Assembly: GCA_907165135.1 (NCBI GenBank)
Contig: OU015569.1
Span: 10,478,501 to 10,542,500 of the forward strand
DNA from: Oikopleura dioica
Lineage: Eukaryota; Chordata; Appendicularia; Copelata; Oikopleuridae
Direction of reading: 5' to 3'
Length of the DNA: 64,000 nt
In this document: in pieces, positions 24,671 through 35,535 of the stretch
How positions within the stretch are numbered: the first letter of the stretch is position 1
Layout: every line of letters begins with the position of its first letter
Translations under genes and position numbers: made by a program
Notes under the pieces: model-generated
What the model was told of the DNA's origin: nothing
What the model saw: the letters and a program-made list of their open reading frames with translations, nothing else
The model's database searches: none

Positions 24671-26018
24671 TCAGGCGAGGGTGCGTCTTCTTGCGCCGGA
24701 ATTGACCAGAGAGAGGGAGCGGGCCGTGGATCCTCGAGTGCGCATGCCCGGTGTTCCTGGCGAGGAAATCATGATCATGTCGTCCAATTTCTTCAGCGCC
24801 AGGGACTTGGGCGAGAGGCGGGTGGAGGTCTTCTTGGTCGGCGAAATGCGCGTGCTTCGGCGGCTCGGCTCGAAGATGTCCGTGATTCGACGTTGCTTGC
24901 GAATCGCTCGCACAGTAGTTCGACCAGTCTGATTGACACTCGCGTCGGTGACTCGTCTGTGCTTGCGTGGCTGTTGCTCTTCGGGCTCTGCTGCTTCTTC
25001 GGGCACATCCCTGAGGACAGGCACAATTGAAGCAGGCGTTTCTGATCGACGCTTGAGCGAGGTTCGACGAGATGGAGTAGTCGAAGGAGGAGCCATGCGC
25101 GATTTGCGAACTCGCTTTTCTGGAGCACTGGGAGGACCATTCTGGACGATGTTCTTTCGGTCGGAGAGGACGGAAGGTCTGAAGACTTTTGGAACTTCAG
25201 ATTGGCTAAAAGATAAATGTTAGAAAAGAGAAGATGGTTTCAAAGGGCTGGGGATTCTAAGTTGCATTTATCAAACTCAGAGGGAGGCGACTTTATTTGA
25301 CTAATTGAAGGCTAATTCTGAGGCGCTTTTTGAGCGTGCCGACAACCAAATGGGCTTTATAAATAATCGTAGCGTCAGAAAAGCCGATAACGAATATTTT
25401 AACGTTTAGACGAAACAATAGGTTGCCATCTGGCTTAGAATCGATTTCCACTCAATGGAGACAAGCTCCACTCTGGCTCGAGGCCTGTGTCGTAGAATAG
25501 TTTAGAAATCGATAATGTTCGCGTTCGCTCAACACACAAGGTCACGTGGACGCAGTCTAATCCCTCACAAGAATAATAAACGCACTTGTCAAGCTTCAAT
25601 TGAGCCTGTCAAGCTCAATTCCACTTATCAAAATATTTCTAGGGGCGAGATAGAAAAGCTGACAAACCTGACTTCCTCCCACTCGAATTTTTCGTCAATC
25701 GACATAATCGGCATATCGTATTTGAAGGAGAAGTTGTACTTGCGCTCCATTTCCTGAAATACGTCGTAAGGCAAAGTAGAGGGGATTTGAAACCGGCTCA
25801 AAGAGTAATCTTTCGGGATTTCGAAAATGTTCCAAAAAAAAAGAAGCGGTTTGAAATCAAGGAAGAGGACTGGTGCTTACCTGTCTATCTTTTTCCATTT
25901 GTTCTTCGTACAGTTTCGTGAACTGATCTCTATCTTCTTGGGTCGGGGAGCCGAAGAGATTCCGTCGGACTTTCTGAATATTTCCCCGGGGGATGATGTC
26001 TTCGCGCTTCATGATCAT
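24671..26018 (-). CDS. CIP/KIP-type CDK inhibitor (p21/p27/p57 family)
   Basis: Inhibits cyclin-CDK complexes and so restrains the cell cycle; nuclear. Exons 26018-25881, 25753-25668 and 25205-24671 join in phase to 252 aa. The N-terminal inhibitory domain is clear. The cyclin-groove motif VRRNLFG lies near residue 20, an amphipathic linker follows (QFTKLYEEQMEKDR), and then the CDK-binding strand KYNFSFKYDMP...EKFEWEEV. These match the vertebrate order RRNLFGP, then WNFDF, then YEWQEV. VPKVFRP follows at residues 79-85, where p27 has its CDK-inserting FYYRPP helix. The C-terminal two thirds is Ser/Thr/Arg-rich and disordered, with SP/TP sites. Residues 179-190 (QRRITDIFEPSR) resemble a PIP degron. 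The ATG at 26018 is the first in frame; longer in-frame readings upstream lack an ATG. Confidence 0.9.
24860..24895 (-). other. PIP-degron-like motif in the CDK inhibitor
   Basis: Encodes QRRITDIFEPSR, residues 179-190. This fits the PCNA-binding pattern Q-x-x-hydrophobic followed by TD, and has a basic residue four positions after the second ring position, as in CRL4-Cdt2 substrates such as p21. The first of the two usual aromatics is Ile. Confidence 0.6.
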
Positions 26019-28892
26019 TTTTGCTCTCTTGTTTTTTGGACTTTTTCTTTCTTTCAAGATATTTTGCTATTTTGGTTATGCGATAATCGAAAGTTGTATT
26101 TTTGTCACTGTCTCTGGGCTCTGTTGAGAGGCAGTTATTTCTATCGCAGAGGAGGGAGCTCCCTCCTTTGGCGCAGTGCCAGCGAGAGCCGACGGTGGCG
26201 CTCCTGCTCAGCGGCCACGCGCGATATCGACCTCGCCGCCCAGGCAACCAGCTCAGCCGGCTCTGGATCAGCCCTCTTCAACCTTCTTACCCCATGCCAC
26301 TTCCAAACTGAAGACGCAACAGAACTTATTATCTCTACTCGATTAAATCTTCATTGCTAAATTTGTCAAAATAAACACTTCTCTATTTCTGTTCTCATTT
26401 TGATAGAAAGAGCAGTTTCTATGTCAGTTTAAGAAAATATGTATTAGGTTCAGGAGTTCTTTAGATTTCGAAAAGTTCCTCAAGACATTTAAATTCACTC
26501 AAAAGAGTTCTGTAAAATAAAACCATTATCGAGAAACCTTTTCTTGGGTTTTCAGCTCATGGAATTGTCTTTTCGTATGTTCAACTGTTTACCAGTAATA
26601 TTTGTTAGTATTTTACGTTCCTGAGCTCCTGCCAATAATAATTAGAGAGCCGAGTTCAGGGCTTGACAGGGCGCGGCCGAGACTGGTGACGGGCTTTGTC
26701 AGAAGAAGTTCCTCGTTGGCGGCGTTTCAGCGCGCCGCTTCGCCCTGTCGGTGCAACTTTGAAGCGACTAATGACGCCAATCACGTGGTTAATTAGGTGG
26801 TTTGCCTTTTCGTCTGCGCACACATTCTGACACTGGAGCTAATCCAACGGCTACCCTTTATGGTGGTTACCCTTTCATTGCAAATTTCGCGCTTTGTTAG
26901 TCGAAAATGTATAATAGGTCAGTTTGGAGTTTACCGATTTTTACACTTGATCTTTTCGTAAATGCCGAGTTTTGGAGCCATCAAAAATCTGCTTCCAAAG
27001 AAGATTTTCATTTTTGAAAGTGTGCAAGCTGAGCAGGAAGTGGAGAAGTACAGACGAAGTTAATTATAGATGCGTAGTTCTCGCTCGCACTTCTTGCAAA
27101 GGTCAGATAAGCCGCAACGCAAAGGATAATGTTGTTTTGTTGCGTTATCAGTTTCAGTTGCGAAGATGGAGATGCAATATGGCTGCTCGCTGCGATTGGA
27201 TCCCTTCCAGATTAATAGAAACGGGTCTATTTTTAGGAATAAGCAATAATCCAGAGTGTGCTGGCAGCCTGTCAGCCAAAAGTATTATTTTTTATGGATA
27301 GGCCAAACAAATGCTGCGCGATAAAAAAAAAACTAAAATGCACCTGAAAGGGAAAGCTAGGGATCAGCCACGGATTAGGAATTTAGGAGTTGAGTAGCCG
27401 ACGAGTTAATATTCTAGCTTTTGTGTGCTTTCACACAGAGAGTTAGAACTCGGGCGATATTTACGTTTGTCCAGCAACTCTTTACTTTTTCTCAGCGCGA
27501 ATTTTGACAAATTGAGAATATCGAATGTAGACTTGGCAGGAGTTGCCCAATCAAGAATTGTATATAAATAATAGCTCCCCTGTTTTGACATAACACGATA
27601 AGCCGACACTAGAATAGACAAATTGGGAATACGCTCGATAAGTCACGAAGCCTCCCAGCGCTAGAACTTTTCCACAGAACTGATGTTATCTCAAATTTAA
27701 GCTTTTATTTGATCTTTTTTTCGAGCAGTCTGAATGCCTCATGAAATTTCCTACTGCTCCGATTCCCTTGAATGGCAAATCTTCGATTGTAGACCCTGAG
27801 CCTAAGAAACTGGCTAGTTGACTTATCAGAGGCTCGAGCGGCGGGTGCACTATTTATCCTCAAGTATCCCTCAGCTGCCGATCAAACGAGGCGCTTTTTG
27901 GCAGTTAGCACCATTTTACACCACCAAGCAGCAATTTCGCGCCGCTCCAGATGTCAACCTATTTGCTCAGGATGATTTTGCCAATACGCAAAACGAAAAT
28001 ACTGCAAAGTCCCTTAATTTCCACAAGAAAAACAAGAGCAAAGTGGGCGTGAAAAGCATTTACACAGCTTCGGTATTGCTTTTCAGCGGAAATAATTTCT
28101 GTTTTGATTTCGTCGCGTGCGCCAGTCTTCGGTCGAAAATCTCTTGTTTTCCTGCGTTCTTGGTCAGCGGCCAAGAAATCCTCTCAGCATTCAAACGCAA
28201 GCTTCCGGGAGATAAGAATTTCCGAAAGCAAGATGTATTCGGAGAAACGTACATTTCGCAGCCTTACTATTTTGCCAAGTCATTCCTTCATTCCGTTTTT
28301 GCTCGTGTTGGTTCTAGTGAAGTTGAACTTATTTTTGATTCCCACGCTTTTTGAGTTCGAGTTCCAGTGTGAGAAATCGAGTCCCTGACGGTGTCAAACT
28401 GAGCAGCTGCAGAAATCGGCTCAGATCCGGTTCGGGGTTCACGGGAGAGCGTAACGAAATCGGATAGATTTTCAGGAAGAGCCGGATGGCTACCGTCGAG
28501 AAAGAGAAGATGCCTGCAGATGGAGCGCGTCCAGCTCCTCACTTGCTCAAGTGCCCAACAATGGAGCCAAGTCGATTAAACTTTCACAATGTTTTTCTTT
28601 TCAATTCCTCCTCTACTTGTCCTCCATCTGTATTTAGAGGGAGCCGGCCACACGTGACCCGCTTTTGTCCATCCCTTGTTTTGGCTTATTAATGATGTGC
28701 AGCCGAAGCTGTGGAGGGCAACAACATCCGGAAGACCGGAACATCGTACCGAAGACGACAACCTGGTAATCTGCTTGGACGAAGCAAGATCAAAGGGCTT
28801 TACCGCCTCCTTTTTTCTAGCTAATCTTTCTTTCTTTAGCCAAAATGTTTTCTTTCAGAACTAAAAAATATTGTCTTATCCATCTTAAACCC

Positions 28893-28951
28893 TTAAGGGT
28901 GTCCCCAACGATCGAGGCCGAGAATGTCAAAATCGTTGGGGACACCCTTAA
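28893..28951. repeat. Perfect 20-bp hairpin
   Basis: TTAAGGGTGTCCCCAACGAT at 28893-28912 is the exact reverse complement of 28932-28951, with a 19-nt loop between. The outer ACACCCTTA resembles the ends of the 12605-12716 element family, so it may be a minimal fold-back relic. No poly-U tail follows and no gene ends here, so I do not call it a terminator. Confidence 0.75.
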
Positions 28952-29067
28952 AAATATAGGATCGAGAAAAAAAGGATAGACTTTATTTTTTGATATAAAT
29001 AATAATCTCAATGTGTCAACTAAAGCAGAAAATTCGGCTTGTAATTGCCTGAAACTAAAACACTCAA

Positions 29068-29090
29068 CCTAACCCTAACCCAACCCTAAC
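29068..29090. repeat. Interstitial telomere-like tract
   Basis: CCTAACCCTAACCCAACCCT followed by AAC: about three and a half units of the (TTAGGG)n complement, one of them with an altered spacing. It is far from any recognised gene. Confidence 0.6.
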
Positions 29091-31492
29091 TGAAAAACTA
29101 GAAGTCCTTGCTTGAAGCTTGAAATCTTTTTGGAAAGAGTGATAATCGGAAAACGCAGCGGACGCATTATGCATTCCACTTAAATGGTCATTACCGTCCT
29201 AAATGTCGTACAGCGATGACATTTCCATCTGAAGCCAGCTGCTGGGCCATGGCCAACGATAGGCTTCTGATAACAGTAAAATTTTAACGCTTACTACACA
29301 GATTCTTCACGCGCCGCTCCCAGATAGCTTCTATCCACCGGAAGTTTAGAGGAAATGAGCGACAGTGAGCCACGTGATAATGTCTATTGAGGGGTAATGG
29401 CGCAAATCAACCAACAGCGAAAGCCAATGTCATTTTTTATAAATGACATCCGGTCACTCGGATGTTCATAAAACATCAATCTTGAAAGAAGAAACAAAGA
29501 AAGAAAGAAAAGAAAACTCCAAGGATTTTCATCAAAAAGAAGCTTTTAATATTATTCTTTTTCAATGAAAGAAAATACCCTTGAAACTCGTGAAAACTCA
29601 TAAAAATTGAGAACAGTTGGATTTGCAAACGAGAAAGTACCTGTAAAAAGGTGTTTGCGACATATTTTGCAAATTTCAAATTTGAAGGGGATGCTACTAA
29701 GCGCTGTTAATCCCCACACTCGAAACAATTTGGCGCGTGCTTTTTTTGATGCTCCAAATTTTGAAAAAAAAATACTAAAAATTTCGATTTGCCAACTGTA
29801 GCCGGGGCACTTCGCTTTGATCGCGCCGCTGTGGGGGCCTCTTGAGGAGTACCTCTGAAATCCTCGCCGTTTTTTTTCGCTCAAGAGGGGATTCGATAAA
29901 AATTATTAAAGGACGCGTGCGAGAGTCAAGGGTTTGCTCTGACATTGTCACTGCCAGTCACATTGGATTGATGAAGTTGAAGCACACTTTTGAGAGCAAG
30001 AAAATGAATTGAAAATTTCAGCGGCGGAAATTTACTTTTGCAACGCGAAATTGGCTTGTGGCTGGTGGGACAGAGTAATGATGTCAGGATTAGGGCACAA
30101 TGTGCTCGCGATTAGTAAAAAACTGCGAATTTTGTTATCTTGTTTTCTCGTTCTGGAGTTTTTCCAACTTCTCTTCTCCACTGAATCGGATGAAAAACAA
30201 GATATCAATATCTGAATCTTCGCCTTTCGGTGCCAAGAAATGAAGTCATGCTCAATAAAATCCGACTGATAAAAAATACTCTATCTATCTATTTAATACA
30301 CAAATATTGTATGGATCGGGGCCTATCTTTTTTATTTTTTTCATTGAAGAAATTGCCAAGCTTATGGTTTTAGCTAAGTTTTGTCATTTCAAAATGGCAA
30401 CAGTATGCGCCCAAAAAGGTTACAGACACGGTAGCCTTCTGGAGCTCGATATTTTTTGAGATCCGTTGAGCACTTTTAGTTTGATGATCTTCACAGCACT
30501 TTTCGACTGATCGGTTCTTTGGTGAAGATCCAAATCCGCGGTGCAAAGGAGGCCGCCTCGATTTGGATTGGGATGATCCTCGCTAATGATCCCACTGGGG
30601 GTCTGGCTAAGCCCTCAGATGCTTCTTCGGATAATTTAACACGGAGCCTCTTCCCTTATTACGGCTGGGAACAGATTGATCCCCAATTAACTCGTAAACC
30701 TGCCACTCCTGCCTCGCCAGAGTGCGAAATCCAGGACGAAAAAAGTAAGTCGAGGATTAGAATATCTCATAATTGGCACAGAAAGCCTGCTACGTAACCT
30801 GCTCACTCAAAATCACGGCCAAGGAAAAAGCAGAAATCATAAATATTTGCCCAATAAAGCTATAAAACGTCAAGTTAAACAGGAATTCCGCGGTCAGAAA
30901 CAACAGTTTGCGTCCCCAACAATAAAACACAACATTGAAAACAGGCATTGACAATTCATCCGGCGGTTCTGGCAAAATATCAAAGTTATGGTTGTTTATT
31001 TAAAACTTTTTAAATGGCGGATATGCAAAATTTTAAAGCGGGCGCGGACGCGAAATCGTTTCTGAGCGGATTTGCATCGCCCTTCCGATTCTGAACAGCC
31101 CAGTCCAGCGCGTATAAATCCTTTTTAGATCCGCTCTCATCCTTTTCCTTTAAATTTGTTTCTTTCTCAAGAAGTGTCTAAGCATAAAAACGGAGCAGGT
31201 GGAGGACATACACACTTCTCGCTTTGACGCGGAATGACACGGGCATACGGTGCACCTTCTGTCGATATTTGGGGTTAAGGATCACATCAAAGACGTTCTA
31301 AATGATCATGTCCCGGGGTTCACCTCTTTGAACATCTTTTCAATTTTTCTTTTTTGAAATTTTGGAAGACGCGCGCGCGGAGAGATCGATGCTCATACGA
31401 GCTCATACGAAATTAAATCGATCCCGAACACAGCTGTCGCCCGGGTTTATAATTTCGAATACAAAAGTCATCCAGCAGCGTTACTGGCCCAA

Positions 31493-32265
31493 GATTGGAC
31501 TTCAATGGCTATAAAATTCATGTAGTTTAAGATTTATACTCTTTTTTTCAAAAGTTAAAAGACCTAACCGATATTTTTCTACAACACCTTTTTCTGAAGC
31601 TCACGTAAATTTTGCGAGTTTCTAGTTGAGTATTTTGACTGCAGTAACTGTTTTTTAAAGCTGGAAGACAAATATTTCTTGCTTGGTACTTTCCAATAAT
31701 CTGTCTTTCCGCGTCCACCTGAGCGTTCAGATTAATTGGTAAATGGCCAAGGAATTTCCCCTCGATCATTTTCAAGAGCTTAGATCATTATACATTGACA
31801 AGAGCTACTTATCCATTGACGCGGTAATTAACGCGGCACCTGCCGATGTTTTCGGTGCTGCGTCCATTCTACCGTAATTACCATTCGATAATAAGCCGAT
31901 TCGTAACATTCTAGCGCGCTCTAAAATCCCCATCATTCATCGATGCCAGAACGCGATCAAAGCGGACCGCCGCTGTCGAAATTTGTCCTGACTCTAATTA
32001 GATAATCGGAATAAAAGAAGCTTTGGCGCTGCTTTCACTTCCAGGCGACTTTAGTTAACTAAACGTTATTCTTCATGGTAGTTAGCTATTCAGGTGGCTC
32101 TTCGTAAGCCGCAGCGCAAATCCGTTCCGAATAGAGCTCCGATACAAAAGACTTTGATCTCAGTACGTTCTGGCGCGGGGCCAGGTCCTTTCAGAAAGTG
32201 ATATCTCCTAATACCCGAGCATAAATCTTAAACTACACGAATTTTATAGCCATTGAAGTCCGATC
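31493..32265. mobile_element. ~773-bp element with ~45-bp terminal inverted repeats
   Basis: The left end 31493-31538 begins GATTGGACTTCAATGGCTAT. The right end, 32220-32265 read in reverse, begins GATCGGACTTCAATGGCTAT. About 43 of 45 positions agree. Weaker pairing extends a further 10-15 bp outward (CTGG...AGAT on both sides). The interior holds no long ORF, so it is non-autonomous. The near-identity of the arms suggests fairly recent insertion. Confidence 0.75.
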
Positions 32266-34425
32266 TAAGACCAGCTTGCCTGTCAAATGGATGAAGTGAT
32301 TTCTCACTACGAAAAAAATGACATCAGAACTTGTTGAAAATATAATCCTTTGATCTCCCTTTTCCGGTCGCTTAATAAAACAATTGTGTATTAAAAAGTG
32401 GTGTAATAGTTGTATATTGGTTTTGAGGTGATGAGGAATCTCTCTGGCTTCTCAGATGCGCCGCCACCTTAGATGACCTTATCGAGCCTCACACCCTTAA
32501 CACCACTTAGCCTACTTTTTGTCGGCTTGGCTCGGCACTTCAACAGATACATGTTATCTGTTAGGGCGAGCAACACTTTGCTCCCGCTCCTCCAAATCCG
32601 ACTTTTCTCACCATATCTATCTAGGGTGTTTATGGGGATGGGAGAGGACAGATAACGGAAGTCTGGAGGGGAAGTCACTCCACTTTAGTTTTTTTTTTTT
32701 TTTTCTAAAAGGTGGCCCAATAGTCGACCGAGTGCCAATTTTTTTTATTATGAATCTTCGTTGGGAAAAAATCGGAGCGCGAAAAATTATGTCCGACACG
32801 AGTGGGATGATCAGCCCGTGATCAGATTTACGCTGAACCTGCGCCGCACACCTGAGTTTGTTTAGCCACTCACGTTCTCATGCTCAGGCGCCAAGTTTAA
32901 ACTCGAGCTGCAAGCGCCAAATGCAGACTTAGGGGGGATCAACCTTGAGTCTCACCACAGAGACAAACATGGGAAAAGCAAGGCGCTTTTGATGTTTAGG
33001 CATCATTACAGTTGGCTAACTGGGCAAATATCAAGATTTTTAGGCAGTTTTTGCTTAAAAATATTTCATCCGCGGATCAATTTATTTCGGAACTGACCCA
33101 CTTTTTTGCCACAAATGGAAGAAAAAAAATTATCGAACATCTGACCCGGGTGTGTGCCCAAATTGCGAAAATTGGCTTATCCCCGTTCGTCTGTCGATTT
33201 GCCTTCTGCCAAATTAACGATTTTCGCTGCGTTGATTTCACAATTGGAAAAATTCGCTGGTGAAAGGCTCCATTAAGGATTTAGCCAAACAAAAACGATT
33301 TGTCCCGGGCTGGGTATATTTTGTGCTTGGTGGAGCACGAAGCAATTCCAGAGACGATGAGTTACCTCCGCTGCTATGCCCTGCCAAGTGGACGACTATT
33401 CAGCCCTTTTTTCCGGCTAAGTGCTTCACACGGCTCCTTTGTCTGGAATGCTGCGATTTTATTTAAGAACGACAAAGACACAATTGGTAAAATTATTTAT
33501 TTATTATAGATTATTTGGTGGTGAGAAAACGTATTTGGACCTTTCCTTTTGATCCAACGATTCATTACATCTATGAATGGAGATGATGAAATTTCATTTT
33601 ATAATCATTTTAAATTAATTCATTTTAATAATCAGGGATATTTATATCCTGAAGTTTTTTTATTTAGCACATGTCGTGGTCTGTTTTCATAAAATCGACT
33701 TCGTTCCAATTGTTCTTCATCAGTTCACAGTATCAAGTCAAGATTTAGACAGGTTTTTTGAACTAGCTCTGAAGTTCATTCCAGATGTAGAGTTCTTCTG
33801 TTGTTACTCGACTGTTCATTATGGTTCTAGTGTCGTTGAGTGATCATCTTGTTACAATTATACACAGCCTGAAATTCTCAGTTGAAACATATATAAAAAA
33901 GCTTCTCAAAGTTTTCTCATTTTATTTTTGATGCTTTTTGCTAGAAATCCGCGCATTTATACCCAAAATCAGCTGCTACTTCTTATCACCCGGCAAGGGG
34001 AGCGTCAGGGCGCACCCAAAAATTTTCCATTATTCAAGGTCAGCCCCTGTCTTATCGCCTTTTTATACGCCTGTTGATCGCCAGTATCTGCTACCAAAGT
34101 CCTCAATTACAAAATTTAAAATGAAGAACAAGTCTTTCATCCTTTGACTCCAAAGAGAAAAGACTCCAGTGAACACTTGCTTTACTAATTGATTACATTC
34201 ATAAAAAATAAACTCAAAATATACACAAAGAAGAGAGATTTTTTCGAATGATTTATTATTTTTTTTTTCTTCGCAAGCTGGGCCAGAGGGTCTTAGTAAG
34301 CGTTAGAATTAAAATTGAAAGAATTTCGTGTAGTTGTTAGTAGATTGTTGTTTTTTTTATTGGATTCTTGTGATTATGGCCTCGATGAGCTAGTTGTGCC
34401 TGTGAGTAATGAATGAAGTCGCCTC

Positions 34426-35535
34426 CTAGTCCAGGGTGTTGTCGAAGGACCTGGATCTAGTACGGTTTCTCGTGTGAGGACTAATTGCGAGGTCAGAGTG
34501 CATGTGAGATTGATTGTGCATTGCTCGGACTTCGGCCCCTGGCTTGGCCAGCTCCCCAGCCGCCATCGACGTCTCGTCCAGCATTTGACGCACTTCGGCG
34601 ATCTTGCTGTTGAGCGCTTCACGATCCATGTTTTGCATCTGCAGTTGCTTCCGGTATTGGTCTGAAATTTGGCAATGAAGAAATAGGAAATAGAATAAAT
34701 CACAAAATATAAAATCGCCGCTCTCCGGCAGCGCGCTCGTAACAAATTCGCAGTTCCGGTAATACGAATCGTGATTTTTAGTTGTTGGAACTTACCCAGA
34801 TTCTGACGGAAGTGCTTGATTTCGCCGTGGACTTCGGCTAGGTTCCCGTCCAGATCGCGTTTGCCTCCCTCGTTCATATTCAGCAAGCGGCGGATTTGGA
34901 CGACTATGATTGATATTTTTGCAATGCAGAGCGTTTATGTTTCCGTACCTCGTTGGAAAATGAGCGCTCGCTCTTTCTTCCATTCATTCATCTTCTGTTG
35001 CCGCCTTTGTGCCATTTCGTAGAGCTCAGACACCTGAGCTTGGCCTTGGGGAGGCGGCAGGTCCAGTAAATGAGCGATCATCTGCTCGGCTTTTTGCCCT
35101 CTAAAATGCGTATTTGGCGAGGTATTAAATTGTGCATAAAAAGGACGCATTCGAACGATGCAGAGACGATTCTTTACTGGCCTGAGTATTTGCCTTGCAG
35201 AAGATTCTTCTACTAAACGTTTAGTAGAAGGAATTCCGTGTTATTTAACCTCCTAAACAAACTACTGCATTCCAGTTACAAAAATCGGTATAAACTTAAA
35301 TTGTCGAATATCGCTTCAAATATTATTTGCGCGCGATAAGAAGCCAACATGACAAGAAGCAAGCGTCGAAGGAAGTTATCTGTGTGTACCTTGTCATCCA
35401 ATGTTCGGTGAGCGCCTTCATTTCATCAATGACGCCGAAGACTTGCTCCTTTCCGGCCTTCCATTCTTCTGATTCCGCCGCTTGTCGCGCCCGCGGCGAC
35501 TTCCCGAAATCGGCGTAAGGATCCGGGGAGGCCAT
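34426..35535 (-). CDS. Small coiled-coil protein, unrecognised
   Basis: Four exons join in phase: 35535-35390, 35100-34949, 34903-34796, 34661-34426, giving 213 aa. I do not recognise the family. The ATG is preceded by a good context (AAAGATGGCC). The N-terminus is MASPDPYADFGKSPRAR. A helical region follows with high Glu, Gln and Lys (AQRRQQKMNEWKKERA; HGEIKHFRQNL; DQYRKQLQMQNMD), and the C-terminus is Arg/Ser-rich (TRNRTRSRSFDNTLD). There is no signal peptide or membrane segment. Introns 2 and 3 are short (45 and 134 nt), and intron 1 holds a perfect palindrome. A cytoskeletal or adaptor role would be a guess. Confidence 0.75.
35207..35230. repeat. 24-bp perfect palindrome
   Basis: CTTCTACTAAAC is followed directly by its reverse complement, with no spacer. 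It lies in intron 1 (35389-35101) of the coiled-coil gene. A binding site for a dimeric factor or a chance structure are both possible. Confidence 0.7.

Larger units (their letters stand above)
26019..34425. other. Gene-poor region
   Basis: About 8.4 kb with no coding sequence I can support on either strand. The open frames here (for example 27818-28354 +, 30519-30797 +) have no family resemblance, mixed composition and no consistent splice partners. Contents worth noting are a hairpin at 28893-28951, a telomere-like tract at 29068-29090 and an element with long terminal inverted repeats at 31493-32265. Being upstream of the CDK inhibitor, part may be its regulatory DNA; that is inference. 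Confidence 0.5.

Noticed and set aside
27818-28354. 178-aa plus-strand open frame
   Set aside because: No ATG at its start, no recognisable motif, overlapping frames equally open, no splice context.
30519-30797. 92-aa plus-strand frame with plausible composition
   Set aside because: No start codon or partner exon; insufficient support for a gene.
8517-33170. Recurrent GTGTGCCCAAA-like phrase (8519, 9168, 11520, 33152)
   Set aside because: Short, imperfect and without consistent flanks; could be chance or degenerate repeat debris.
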